Source: Linanthus parryae (lineage: Eukaryota; Streptophyta; Magnoliopsida; Ericales; Polemoniaceae). Taken from it: a stretch of DNA of 64,000 nt. Under the pieces are notes generated by a model. The model was not told where the DNA came from. It did not search any database and saw nothing but the letters and a program-made list of their open reading frames with translations. The DNA is taken from positions 14,642,001-14,706,000 of the forward strand of contig JALGPY010000007.1 of NCBI GenBank assembly GCA_023055425.1, written 5' to 3'. Below are positions 36,534-49,384 of the stretch, in pieces; the first letter of the stretch is position 1; every line of letters begins with the position of its first letter. Both the position numbers and the translations under genes were made by a program.

Positions 36534-37347
36534 CAGGGGCGGCAAAATGGGTATTGACACGATAACTCGACACGAACAGGACACGAAGTTATAGGGTTTT
36601 AGTTTAGTCACATGGCTTTGGGTCATAAACGGGTCAACACGATTAGACACGACGCTTAACAGGTCGGGTGTGGGTTGACTCGCAAAACCCATTTACAACC
36701 CGCGTAACCCGCGCTTTTTAAGCAAGTTAGCCGTTTAACATTTAAACTCAACACGACACATTTTAACTCATATTTAAAACCTAATATATTTTGTTATTTA
36801 TAACTAATCTACTAGATATTTGAGTCCAACCCACTAAAAAGTTACCCTAACTTTTTTTCCGAAAAATCAACCCTAGTTTATTCATATAAAAAGTCTACCG
36901 TTGGTTTACAGATCTTCATCCTCTCACAATCATTTCAGTCTGCCTGCCCTTACTCACCTCTGCCCTCCGGGCTCCGGCTTGTTGCATATTGCAAATTTGA
37001 GATTTCAACTTCATCCTTGCCTTCATGGAAGCCTCACTAAGGGTAACCTTGTAGTTTATGCATTTTAATGACCTCGCAGCATGCTGCTTCGGTAGGCTTT
37101 ATGACAATAAAGAAATCATAATTGGATTGATTGTTTGTGTAAGTTCTTTATTACGTCGTAATTTTTTGTGACTATGTGAAATAAACGGGTTACACGATGG
37201 GTAACCCGTTTATTATCTAGGTCGGGTTAGGGTCCATAGTATTCGACACGTTTAATATATAGTTCGGGTTCGGGAAAACCCCATACGGGTCTCGACACGA
37301 ATATGACCCGACACGAACACGACCCGTGACACGAATTGCCGCCCCTA
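36534..37347. mobile_element. non-autonomous hAT element, 814 bp
   Basis: The ends CAGGGGCGGCAA and TTGCCGCCCCTA are inverted repeats. The 8-bp flanks TTTTTAAG (36526-36533) and TTTGTAAG (37348-37355) match at 7 of 8. Both subterminal regions are rich in CGACACGAACACGACCCG-type motifs. No transposase. Confidence 0.85.
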
Positions 37348-37355
37348 TTTGTAAG

Positions 37356-39868
37356 GATCAATTTTTGCTTTGTAATAATCATCTCCCAAATTCAATAATA
37401 TACATTATTAATGCAATCTTAAATATATTATTTAATATCTTCACTTGAATGACATCACAAATTTTACGTAAATATGATATTATTTTCAGAAAAAACTGAT
37501 GATTCATACTTGTAAAGTGAAAAATAATCTAATTTTTATTGTAAGTTATGATTGTCTCAGGTTAGATGAAATTGAAATATCGTCCGCTATGATCGGATGG
37601 ATAATACGATTCGAATATGGAGAAATTCGATCTGGTTCCGATTCGATCCAAGTCCATGCAGATCGGATTTGGATATAGGCTGATCCGATCCAAACCCAAT
37701 CCGTGGCCTTTCATAATTTTCTCCCCACAAACCCACCCGCCCCCTCCTCCACTGGGCCGCCAACCCACCCCAGCCCCTCAAAATCGGCCCGGCCCGACCC
37801 TTTGATGCCACGGTGTAAAGATGATCAATCTGCACGTTAGTAACCGGTCTGTCCAAATTCGGTTCATATATCTACATCAACCTACACGAATCAAGTTTGG
37901 CAAATTTTGGTACAGAAACTACCACCACAAGTAGGCACCGCAACATTAGAAGACAACTATATATATTGACTATGAAATACAACTCTACGGAGGATTTTTA
38001 CGTATAAACGAATGTATCATCATCGCTTGTACATGGTTTTTCCTGTTGGCTAACAAGGCCTGTCAAAACTGAACACTTGAAAATCATATCAACAAGTTTG
38101 TTACATTTCTGGAAGTTGTCATTATCAGATTGTTGATGAAGTTCTGCAGCTAAGAACAAGTTGGCTATACCTCTTCATTCTATCATAATAGAGTGTCGTC
38201 CAACAAGTCTGTGTTCTAAGAATTTGCTGCACCTTTGAACCCTTGCCTGATGATAGCCTGCTTTCACTCGGTTGAAGAAGAAGTCTTCTGTTCTGGAAAC
38301 ATATTTGAACTGCCGAAACAGAAAACTTGAAGACCAGAGAACCTGAATACAGCACCATGCATAACACAAAGAAACCAGAATACCCACTGAACCTCTGGAT
38401 TTGATCTGCAATAAATCTTATTACACTCAAAACCGTTGTCAATAATAATGCCTACACGAACACAACACGACACGAAGTTAACGGGTTTAATGAACCTGCA
38501 ACAAGTTAAAAACGGGTGGGTTTTGTGTCAGCCTGTACAACCTGGTCTGAAATCACCCGTTTTAACCCGTCTAGCGCAACAATATAACCATCATTTTAAC
38601 CTTTAGCTATTCTCTCAGAAAAACAGAGGCATGATCCTAGCAATATCTGGGTCGACACGATGCCAAGACACGAACCCGACACGAAGTTAGTGGGTCTGGC
38701 CCAACACAAACCCACATCGGGTCAGAAATGCGTCAGCCCGGGAAATTGCACGGAACAAACAGGTCGACGTCAGCTCGACCCGTTACTCACCCGGTACGGT
38801 TCGACCCAACCCACAATTTGCCCGAATTGCCAGGCTAAACCTCTGATATGTGTTGATGTTCCTGTATGTCAAAATGCATCAGTGGATAATAAATTGCACA
38901 GTGCTGATCATAATTGTTGCAGAAAATTGAGAATCCCAATCTTTTGAGATATGTTTCTGTCTACATGTATTATATGTTCTTTCTCATGCAGAGAGGACTG
39001 GTTCTCCTCTCTTGTGCAACAATCTAAGCCAGTAACAAAAATGTTCTTTTTGGCAAAAAAAAAAAAGGTAACAAAAGGGTTTCGCGAATCTGATTTTACT
39101 GGTTCTTGGGTATCAACAAACACAAATATACTGCAGAGATTTTATCTGGTTTCTTCCACAAGAAATATCAGGAATACTTTTCAGCCATCTCGTGAAATCA
39201 GAATCTATATAAGCATATGTAATGGGAGAGGCACTGACGTTGTAACTGTAGCAAGCAGAAAATCATGCCAACTTAAGATACAACATGACACCACAAACCG
39301 GCAGATGCAAAGAAACAAAGAGCAATAAGCGGCATACACGCTTCCATATCGGTAAATTTTCCCATCATTGTCAAGATAAACTGACTCCACAAAACGTGCC
39401 GGAGACTTCTAATATCGGTACAACATGAGAAGCTTCCTTCAGGCCTCATCACTGACGATACTTTGGAGATACATGCAGGGACGGATTCAAGAACTTGTTG
39501 CAGTGGGGACTAAAGTAAAACTTTTAAATAATAGTTGTGTAAAATCTAAACTTTGTAAAGTTGAGCGGAGACTATATATAGTTTAATTTTATGTGGCTGA
39601 GTTGAAAAGATTCACAATACTGAGGATAAATTTTGAATTTTAAGAAGTTGAGTGGACACTATAGCCTCGCTACTCATAAATCATAATGTACATTCGCCCT
39701 TGGCTACAGGAAAAGAAGAGTTAATAAATAAGTGTCATGTACTCATGTCAATTGGTTTTTACGTGGAACCTAAATCACCTAAAACTCCTAAGAGGAGCTT
39801 TGCCCCCTCTCCTAATCCTCGCTCCGGCGTGTTCAACTTGCATTTGTCTATACTCCTCTTTCTCTTAA
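37356..39868. other. low-copy block of unit 2
   Basis: It aligns with 3234-5515 of unit 1 from about 37388, including the right end of the 3076-3559 hAT element (to 37715) and the truncated retroposon at about 39030-39080. No intact gene. About 39190-39440 is shared with unit 3 (52970-53190) but missing in unit 1. Confidence 0.65.
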
Positions 39869-40764
39869 TGGCATGTTTGGTTTTCTAGTATTAGTGGTAT
39901 TAACTAGTATCTATATATATATATATAAAAGCAGAGAAGTGCTCAGATTGCACAAGATTACGACATGTGTCCTCTCATATTCACTATTAGATTTACATGT
40001 GTTGTGCTTATTTGGACTACAACGAATTAGAATTGGCCATGTAATTGCCAAGTCATGTTATTACCAATAAATTATGACATATTCCAATCTAATTAATACA
40101 TTTAATAACCACTATTGTAATGTTATGTAAATGTTGGACCGTTTCGTTTGACTCCTCACTAATGCACTATCTTTAAGCAATACTTTTTTGTAGTAAAAAA
40201 AAGGCTATCATATCTTTCAACTTAATTGAAAATTTAAAACAATATGAATTATTTCACTTTTTATTTCATATATATGTTGTTTTACTCCTCCGGGTCGTCA
40301 AACTTTTCGTTTTAATTTCTTTCCCCCTCTACTTCTCCATTATAATAGCTCTTCAATATAAATTATCAACTTTTAGATTAGTTCCTCCATTATTTATTTT
40401 GCCAAATGTTTTGAAATCTATGTAATACTTTTGATAATCATTATTAATTATAATTTGTAGAATTTTTTTTAGAATTATTCTTGAATTTCATGAAATGTTG
40501 CCCATGAAACATTCTACATATTTATAAAGTCTTTTACATAAAAAACTCTTTGACTAACTTCATATGATAGATGAATACATAGACCACAGACACCTTGAAA
40601 CTAATGCACATATCTATCAAGTTTAGAGCCCTACCAAGGACAAATTTAACCTCAAATTATCAAGATTTAACCGAATAATTGAAAAATATAAAATATCGGT
40701 ACTCAATAATGTAAAATTATGAATGAGGTATATTTCAATTGTGCAATATTAAAGTAGTTTTTTA

Positions 40765-40862
40765 TTTTTTTGAGAAATTGTTTTGTCATCAATCGTGTTT
40801 GAACCCAAGACTTCATGCAGGGGCTCCCAACGCTCTACCAATTGAGCTACCACCCTTGCTGC
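40765..40862 (-). mobile_element. short tRNA-derived SINE, copy 1
   Basis: On the minus strand it has a Pol III A box (TAGCTCAATTGG within GGTGGTAGCTCAATTGG) and a B box (GGTTCAAAC), then ends TTTCTC plus A run. The 15-bp target duplication TAAAGTAGTTTTTTA lies at 40750-40764 and 40863-40877. At 98 bp it is close to the tRNA-related head plus tail. Confidence 0.85.
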
Positions 40863-41786
40863 TAAAGTAGTTTTTTAGGATAAACTTTTACTATATAACT
40901 AATTTTATTTTCTCAATGTTGTAAACAAATATGATCCTCTTAGTTACCGTTTGAAATGTAAACAAAGACTTCTGCTTAGATTACGACATGTGTCCTCTCA
41001 TATTCACTATTAGTTTTACATGTGTTGTGCTTATTTGGACTACAACGAATTAAAATTGGTCATGTAATTGCCAAGTCATGTTATTACCAATAAATTATGA
41101 AATATTCCAATCTAATTAATACATTTAATAACCACCATTGTAATGTTATGTAAATGTTGGACCGTTTCGTTTGACTCCTCACTAATGCACTATCTTTAAG
41201 TAATACTTTTTTGTAGTAAAAAAAAGGCTATCATATCTTTCAAACATAATTGACAATTTAAAACAATATGAATTATTTCAATTTTTATTTCATTTATATG
41301 TTGTTTTTCTCCTCCTGGTCGTCAAACTTTTCGTTTCAATTTCTTTCCCTCTCTACTTCTCCATTATACTAGCTCTTCAATATAAATTATCAACTTTTAG
41401 ATTAGTTCCTCCATTATTTATTTTGAAAAATGTTTTGAAATCTATGTAATACTTTTGATAATCATTATTAATTATAATTTGTAGAATTTTGTTAGAATTA
41501 TTCTTGAATTTCATGAAATGTTGCCCATGAAACATTCTGCATATTTTTAAAGTCTTTTACATAAAAAACTCTTTGACTAACCTTATATGATATATGAATA
41601 CATAGACCACAGACACCTTAAACTAATGCACATATCTATCAAGTTTAGAGCCCTACCAGGGACAAATTTAACCTCAAATTATCAAGATTTAACCGAATAA
41701 TGGAAAAATATAAAATATTGGTACTCAATAATGTAAAATTATGAATGAGGTATATTTCAATTGTTCAATATTAAAGTAGTTTTTTA

Positions 41787-41888
41787 TTTTTTTGAGAAAT
41801 TGTTTTGTCATCAACCGTGTTTGAACCCAAGACTTCATGCATGGGCTTCCAACGCTCTACCAATTGAGCTACCACCCTAGCTGCATGC
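41787..41888 (-). mobile_element. short tRNA-derived SINE, copy 2
   Basis: Same SINE in the second Helitron repeat, with the same 15-bp flanks (41772-41786 and 41889-41903). It arose by the tandem duplication, not by a new insertion. Confidence 0.85.
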
Positions 41889-43138
41889 TAAAGTAGTTTT
41901 TTAGGATAAACTTTTACTATATAACTAATTTTATTTTCTCAATGTTGTTAACAAATATGATCCTCTTAGTTACCGTTTGAAATGTAAACAAAGACTTCTG
42001 CTTACAGAAAAGACATTCCTATCGTGGTGGGGACACACTCTTTGTATTCCAATGATTGTTCGTCAAACACACGCATGAACTTCATTTAAATTTTTATTTT
42101 CACTCTTAGATTCATTTAGGTTATAAAGCAAGAGAAAGAATATGAAAACTCAAACATAGTTAATCCCCAGACTGTTGAGGAGCAAATTTATTAAAAAGTC
42201 ACGAGAAAAAAACATTTCTCGAGTTTTAAGGAAAAACGTTGAATTAAGCGCATAACATTGCCGATCGTGTTACTCTCTTAGAGATATAACTCCTGAAAGT
42301 ACCAAAATTTATCAATTTGCTAGATGAGTGAACTTCGATGAAATATTTCGCGCACAAATGTGCAACACTACGTTTTCATGACTTTGGGAATCTAAAATTT
42401 ACATAAATATTTGAGTTTGAACCTACATATTCTTCAGAGCAGCCACATGCTATTGACAATATTTATTAATAATCTTTCAGGGGATGAAATTCACTCTGCA
42501 ATTTACACAAATATCCCTTAAGTATATTGAAATATTTTATAAAATTTATGTATTATGTTTTTGAACCTATAATATGTACTTGACACAAACTCAAATACAA
42601 TTAATGTGTATTTATGACGATACTTTTAGTACCTACGCGTACGCGGGGGGTAATTTTTTAAGATAGTTAGAAAATAAAAAATAATTTTACCCATAACAGA
42701 TTTCATTCTCATAAATTAAAAAGAACGGTAAGATAAATCAAACTCCTTATACATATTCAAAGACATTCTTAAAAATATCAATAGACAATTTTTCTTAGAG
42801 TTCAAATAACAATCCCGCGCGGAAGCGCGGGGTAACGCCTAGTTGGAATAATTATAGTACTGTGATTATTAATACTTTGTTTGGTTTGTTCAGGATTAAA
42901 TTTAAGACCAATACTAAATAGTGAAAAACATGGGTTTAATACTCTATTTTAATACCCTTCCCCAGGAAAGTATTAACAGTATTAGACTATTCAGTATAGT
43001 TGGAATTAAACATTAATTACACCAACAATTCATACTCAGTATTAAATATAATACAACTAATCCAGTCCAATCCTATCCGACCTAGTCCAGTCCAGTACAG
43101 TCCGGTCCGACTAGTCCGGAAAACCAAACGTGACCTAA

Positions 43139-43373
43139 AATTGTAGAGCGTACTTTTACCGGTGCTCTGTACTTTCTTAGCAACTGGCCTAAGTACTTAG
43201 TTACCAAGCCTATTTCAAATTAAGTGAGACGAAAATTCAAACTAAAGTGACCTGACCAACCCATTATTGTGGTATCTCGTTGCCTCACTGTATATCCAGT
43301 TCTCATTGCTAGCAGTCAGTCAAGTTGAATTTCCATTACATTTATGAGGATTCAATTTCATATATAAAAAAAT
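43139..43373. other. unit 2 low-copy block, continued
   Basis: It aligns with 5525-5739 of unit 1 and then runs directly into the fold-back element, showing the empty site of the 5740-7000 element. Confidence 0.7.
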
Positions 43374-44719
43374 TGAACTAACCAAACGGTTAATAATGCT
43401 TTTTACAATATCTTCGCCGTGCATAAACATGTATAATATCTCTCCAACACGGAACACTCTGAAACGTTTCCTTCCCTCTTGTTTTAGAAACAGAGCCCAC
43501 ATTTAGCGGAGTATCTTCTTTTAGCAGTAGCGGTCCACAACCGAAGACGGAAGTTTTGTTTACCAAATCGCTGCGACCCTTTTCCGATGAGTTCAAACCG
43601 TCAAAAACCCTTTTACTCTTTTCCTCAAAAATTGCTTGAGGATGAAGTTTTAATGGAGACTTATGCTGATCATTTGTTGTTTTTTCTTAGTTTAGAGACA
43701 GGGATGAACAAGCCACTATGAATTTGAGGATTTGCCGCTGATGAAACGTCGGATACGGTATGATGATAAATCAATATGCATATGCATATACATTGTCTCT
43801 CGTTAAGTTTTACGTTCTTTGTTAATTATTGATGTTTGAAGAACTCATAAATCAATATACACCCAAATCAGTCAACCAAATCAATCTGGTATACGAGGCC
43901 ATTATGAGTTCTTCAATCATCAATAATTAAAAAGAAGCTAAAACTTAATCCAGATACAATGTATATGCAGATGTATATTGATTTATCATCATACTGTATC
44001 GGAACAAATCCTTAATTTCCAATGACTTGTTCATCCCTGCCTCTACAACAAGAAAAACGACAAAAGATTAGCAAAAGTCTCCATTAAAAATTCACGCTCA
44101 AACATTTTTTGAGGAAAATAGTAGAAGGATTATTGAAGGTTGAAACTCATGGTTGCAGCGATTTGGTAAACAAAACTTCTGCCTGTGGTTGTGGACCGCT
44201 ACAGCTACAAGAAGATACTCCGCTCAGTGTGGGCTCTCTTTCTAAAAGAAGATGGAAGATGGAAGGTGAAGTTTCCGAGTGTGCCGTGTTGGAGAGATAT
44301 TTATACATGTTTATGCACGGCGAAGATGCTATAAGAAAAGCATTATTCACGGTTTCGTTAGTTCAATTTTTTAATCAATAGATTAACTCAGTTAAGGTTG
44401 TATTCATTTATTTTGTTAGGGTAGAATATGTAATGCATCGTTTAGCTTTTCATCCATATCCTTGTCTTTTTGGATGAAAAGCTAGACCTTGCATTAAACA
44501 TTCAACCCTAACAAATTAAATAAATACAATAAATGCAAACTTAATTGAGTTAAAGATTAATCATGCTTCTCTTATAGCATCTTCTCCCTACATAGACATG
44601 TATAAATATTTATCCAATACGGCCCACTCGAAAAATTCACCTTCAGTCCCTAAAAAAAAAAATCACGTTCCCTCTTCTTTTATGAACATAGCCCACACAG
44701 AGAAGTGTATCTTCTCGTA
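43374..44719. repeat. fold-back element of unit 2 (uninterrupted)
   Basis: The left arm runs from 43374 (aattgaactaaccaaacgg) to about 43860 and the right arm from about 43895 to 44372 in inverse order; the arms are about 480 bp with clear mismatches. After 44372 come a second small palindrome (44375-44560, centred near 44470) and a partial third arm to about 44715. Short open frames in the arms are artefacts of the repeat. This is the best copy for judging the intact structure. Confidence 0.8.
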
Positions 44720-46745
44720 GCAGTAGTGATCCACACTGAGTTAATCTACAAGTTCTTTTCCGACCTTTTTTTTATTGAACAACGGTTTGTCCAATCTCAT
44801 TGTATTTATTTTTGTTTTGTGGTGTAGTTCTCACAGGTGCTCTCACGTATTCTAAGTGGAACTATTACAGGGGTGCCGCGTGGCAAGGAGGCCCAAGAGT
44901 ATCACACATATTCTTCGCAGACGACAACATGATTTTCGCAAAGGCTACTACAGCAGAGGTACAAACCCTAACAACTATCCTACAAGACTATGAGAAAGCT
45001 ACATTACAGGAAATCAATTAAGAGAAGTCATCGACAATCTTTTCTAGTAACATCACAGATGAAGGAGGAGATCAACTCAGCTAATAGTGTGGTGTCAAGA
45101 AAGATATTTTGCACAAAAAATAATTGGCATCACTGTCTGAGATGGGAAGGATGAAATCAGTGAGTTTTCAAAGTATTACAGAAAGAGCGCAATTCAAGTT
45201 ACATAACTCAAAAGAATTCTTTTTGTCGCCAACGAGTAAAGAAACACTGCTAAAAGCTGTAGTTGAAGCTATTACTACTTATTCGATGGGGTGATTTGCA
45301 AATTTGAGCGATAAGGAGGAAGATGAAATGTCTAGATTCTTGTGTGGTTAGAATGAGCAAAAAAGGAAAATCAGTTGGGTATCTTGGGATCAGAAACATG
45401 GCAGTAGGAGGTCAGGACTTTCTCATCACCAACATTATTTCAATATGGCCATGTTAGGAAAGAAAATAAGGAGGCTACTCAATCATCCACTCAATCATCC
45501 AGAAAGATTACATGCCTAAGTTTCGAAACAAAAGTACTATGTCCATATGGGTATCCTAAAAGCAGAAGTGAAGAAAAGTATATCATACCTATGAAGAAGT
45601 TACTGTCGAGTAAAGATCTCATCACCAGCAGGTGCTGTTGGAGGCATGGAATCAGGGAGCGTTTAAACGCTTTTGAAGATCCCTGGTTGTTCCGTCCAGA
45701 CACATTTCCCCCTTTTACATTGAAGCCTGATGGAACCCCAATCATGGTGGCAGACCTAATTTCAGAGAAATGGAACAAAATGAGAATCAAAAACTTATTG
45801 TGGGAGGAGGATGTGAAAGAAATCAAAAGGCTTTCGTTCCTTCTATTGCCATGCCAGATTGATTAATCTGGTATTTCTCAGAGACGGGTAATTATACAGT
45901 AAAATCTGGTTACCGCTTGCTCCAACATCAATAATTGGAAATTCGTCTAACTCAGGTCAAAATTGGTGGAAACTTTTTTGCGATCAGAAAAATCCCAAAG
46001 AGAAATTCATTCCTAACTAGGAGGGCGATGAACAAAGGGCTACAGGTTCGAGTGAATCTAATATGAAGAGGGTTTAAAGTTGAAGATTGTTCCCCGGTTT
46101 GTAAGAAAGATAGAGAGTCAGAAGTCATCGCTTCATGCTCTGTGATTTTGCCAAGAGATACTAGTTAATGCTTTTAGGAACAAATTTTGTCCAGAAGATC
46201 CACACCCCCTTTCAGATCTGGTTCCTTGAAGTATTCATCAACGCAGACAAACAACAAAGGAAAGTGATTAGCATCTTATTTGGCGGTTACGGATGAATCA
46301 CAATAATTTTGTGTTTAAGAATTAAAAATTGAAGTCGGAACAGATTGTCACAGATATGTTTAGTTACCTTATGGAGATAGAGGAGCATATGATGGTTTCG
46401 ATCCCGTATCCTCCGGCTCAGACGGTCAATTCCCCGGTGGCTATCCGGAAGCTATCGACAGATGACCGGGTTAACACCAGCATCGATGTCGCCTGGAAGC
46501 CCCAAAGAAGAACGGCGACAATAGGTGTCGTCGTGAGAGCCTCCAAGGGTGTCTTCATAGCCGGCCGTTCAGGTCCAATTCCCTTTTCCAACACAGCCAA
46601 AGCTGCAGAAGCCGAAGCTATGAAGGAAGGGGGGAAATCTAGCAACGAAACTCAATGTCAATCGGATCCCGATTTGAAAGGGACTAGGTTGTGGATTTGA
46701 GAGAGGATATAAAAGGGATTCGAAGATCCCTAAGATTGAGTTGTG
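44720..46745 (+). pseudogene. decayed LINE fragment (unit 2)
   Basis: It shows reverse transcriptase pieces (SHIFFADDNMIFAKATTAEV, about 44900-44965) and, near 46470-46640, the RNase H segment NTSIDVAWKPQRRTATIG and AGRSGPIPFSNTAKAAEAEA. Many frameshifts. It is homologous to 23183-25110 and 58595-60205. Confidence 0.82.
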
Positions 46746-46993
46746 GATAGAGCCATGGCTCTGATACCATTAAAGAAATCAAATGATTTCTTGAAAGAGA
46801 TAATCAAAATTGGAAAAATACACAAAGAAGATGAACAGATTTCATGGATTGAATTTGGCAGAGCTTCGCTGCTCAAATCAGAGAATCGTCATTAGAAACC
46901 CTAAACGGCCTCTTGGAGGCTTTTATAAAGAGAATTCCAAGCGGTCTGAACTGTGACCGTTGGATGAGAGAAACAGATCTAAGCCGTAGAAAC
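46746..46993 (-). repeat. LTR fragment with tRNA-Met primer site, unit 2 copy (left part)
   Basis: ggctctgatacca (about 46757-46769) is the reversed primer site, followed by the same LTR sequence as 25137-25365. It is cut at 46993 by the solo LTR and resumes at 48593. Confidence 0.6.
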
Positions 46994-48587
46994 TGACGCG
47001 ATTTCTTAACGCGCTTAGACGCAAGTATACGGTCAAGTAGTATTAGGAGTATTTTAAGAATCCGAGTATCGAACCCAAGGGAATTTTACGATTATTAACT
47101 AATTAGAGATTAATTCAATGATATCCGAGTAACCGGTAAAAAGTGTTTCATGTTGAGAGTTCGTCACCCACAAACAAGCGACTTAAAATAACTAACAGCT
47201 AAGCTAATTGTTTTGTATGATTTTCACTTTAAACGAGAATAATTGTGATGGAATACGATTAAGAAGAAGAACTAAGCAATTGATGGTCCCTAGGGTTTCT
47301 AACAATTTTCGGATTATGCTTGAAAAACTCTATGCACGTTTTAGTTACACCGGGTAACACTCATCATGATATTTTCTCGATCTCACATGAATTTGTGTAA
47401 TCGGTTGTCTTCGGGTCCTTTCGGTCCACCGTCGTCTACCGTTACGCTCTAGTTGGTTCGCTAGGCTCGTTCACCGGGTTCTGTCGGCCCACCGCTTTCA
47501 CTAAGTCCTACCAATACCAACCGAAACTACCCTCACACGGTTAATCAAGTTTCTATCTCCTCTCGGTCTCAAGAAATTACAAGATTACTTATGATATTCT
47601 TTAACACGTCTCAAAAAGTTCACTCTCGTGCAACAATCTCAACGACTAGTATCCTATGGGTGATCAAGACAAGAACACTAAGAATGAAGTACAAGAATAC
47701 ATAAGATAACTAAAACATTCATAGATTTATGTTCAAAGTATGAATCAAGTCTTCAACCCGGAAAATAGTTCACAAACCCTAGTTCTCCATCAATCACCTA
47801 GTTTAGAGAGTCTAGCTAGAAATAATATTGTTCAACAAACTCAAAATATTAAAAGTCATAGAGAATAGATGAAGAAAAAGTAATCAAACGCTAAAAGTCT
47901 TCAAGATTGATGATCTTCTTCGCTTCAAGCTCCGTCTCCAACTCCTCTAGCTCTCCAAGACTCCAAAGTATGCCTGATAACTCCCAAAAGCAGGGCCTCC
48001 TATGTTGGAATAGGTCTTCATTGCCCAATCTTTCAAAGTGAAACAGCCCCAAAAGTGCGTTCTGGCCTTCTATTCGCACGAACAGTCGACTGTTCGCACG
48101 AACACACCTTTGTTCCTTGTTCATGCGAACAGAATTCTTGTTCCTACTTTTTAACAGTCACTTTTTCATCCTTTTTGGCCATCAAAAATTTGTCTAAGCC
48201 TTTTTGTTCGTGCGAACGAGCATGGTGTTCGCATGAACACTTTTGGGTTCAGCCCTTTTCATCCAATTTCTTGCTTCTTTCTCTTTCGTCCTCATTCTCG
48301 AGCATATCCTTGAGCCATCCTCTTGTTCCAAAGTTCATTCTCGCTCCAAAATAGTCGCAACGAGCTTCCGGTTCCTAAAATCCACAACACGAGCAAATAC
48401 CGGAAGATCACATGCGACAAATAATGTATAAATTATACGAAAAACGCCTAGATTACAAAATAAAGCCCAAAAACTCAAGTATGCTAAAAACGATTAGGAT
48501 TTGGTCAATTTATCACACAAATGCATCGAAACGCACGCAAAACGGTGGTGAATTCTAAAGAATATAACTCCTAATGCAGAGTTATCA
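46994..48587. mobile_element. solo LTR, 1594 bp
   Basis: It starts TGACGCGATTTC and ends GTTATCA with target duplication GAAAC (46989-46993 and 48588-48592). Unit 1 has the empty site (about 25351-25365). Only one LTR remains, so the element was probably lost by LTR-LTR recombination. The text resembles Ty3/gypsy LTRs. A cluster of palindromic GTTCGCACGAAC-like motifs lies at 48073-48238. Confidence 0.88.
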
Positions 48588-48592
48588 GAAAC

Positions 48593-48890
48593 ACAGAGGC
48601 CAAATAGCACTTAAGGCCAAAAAAAGAGAGAATTCTAGTAAGGCCCAACAACAAGGCTAGAGACTTTATTTAAGTCTTTGGAAATAATAAACAGACCTCC
48701 TAAGTTTGGAAAATGTGAAGATTGACCCCAAATCTTAAGGAAACTGCAATTGCTAACTGGATTTCTTTGAACTTCATGAAGGCACCAATTTCACATTCTT
48801 CACTATTCTTTGAATTCAACATCATTCTTTGGCTTCAATGGCAGTTTTCAATTTGACTTTGACTTTGAATTCGACTGGATAATAAGTAAA
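48593..48890. other. end of unit 2
   Basis: It matches 25366-25640. At about 48890 the text ataagtaa joins directly to SEC13 3' UTR sequence, marking the unit 2/unit 3 junction. Confidence 0.7.
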
Positions 48891-49384
48891 GCTGATTTGT
48901 ATCAGCTAAAGTTGGTTGTCAAGATAAGTGATAACTGTTTTCTTTCATGGGCTGCAGTCACTGGTTGAAGTTCTTAAGCAGATTTGCTCTTTGTTTTGCT
49001 AAGATGATAGTTGTTTTGAGCGATGTAGATACTGAGAAATCTTCAATATGTGATTATAGTTCTTGAATGTGAATTATTTAGACTTTTGCTTAACAGCATT
49101 GGTGAAACCATGAGCAGTAGGAGAAGCTTCTGGTTTTCTTTTTCTGGTTGTTGCCTAAATGCAGGATTATGTCTTTAGTCTGGCAGAGACAGTTTACAAA
49201 ACCGTACAAATTTTTGTGAAAAAGATATATGAATCCCACTCAAGTTTGAGCTACATTACTTGCCTATACGTTGATCATTCAGCTGATAGAGAAGCCTAAG
49301 CAGTCAGTATTCTGAAAGTCTTGAAGCCTAAGCAGTCAGTAGTCAGAAAACTTGGAAGAATGGCTGGGGCATGGAATGAGCGTG
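48891..49384 (+). other. duplicated SEC13 3' UTR and flank (no coding part)
   Basis: It aligns with 1326-1632 and 2415-2620, with two instead of three 32-bp repeats. No SEC13 exon precedes it. It lacks the hAT element found at 1641-2406, giving that element's empty site. Confidence 0.88.

Larger units (their letters stand above)
39956..42004 (+). repeat. tandem duplication, 2 x about 1.02 kb, inside the Helitron
   Basis: Copy 1 is 39956-40978 and copy 2 is 40979-42004; both start gattacgacatgtgtcctct and end aaagacttctgctta. They differ at scattered sites only. Each carries its own SINE at the same position, so the SINE came first. Confidence 0.93.
39910..42843 (+). mobile_element. non-autonomous Helitron, 2.9 kb
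   Basis: It starts TCTATATATATA at 39910 after an A and ends CTAGT at 42839-42843 before a T, the A/T insertion rule of Helitrons. A hairpin with arms CCCGCGC and GCGCGGG (42814-42831, loop GGAA) sits 7 nt before CTAGT. It has no Rep/helicase ORF and makes no target duplication. The interior is mostly a 1.02-kb tandem duplication. Confidence 0.9.
39869..43135. mobile_element. Tourist-like (PIF/Harbinger) element split by a Helitron
   Basis: The ends TGGCATGTTTGGTTTTC and its near complement GGAAAACCAAACGTGACC form inverted repeats, flanked by TAA (39866-39868 and 43136-43138). Unit 1 (about 5515-5530) has no element there. Without the Helitron the element is about 333 bp, a normal Tourist MITE size. 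No transposase. Confidence 0.85.

Noticed and set aside
40795..40860. tRNA-like sequence inside the Helitron
   Set aside because: It lacks a full cloverleaf and has a poly(A) tail and a 15-bp TSD, so it is a SINE, not a tRNA gene.
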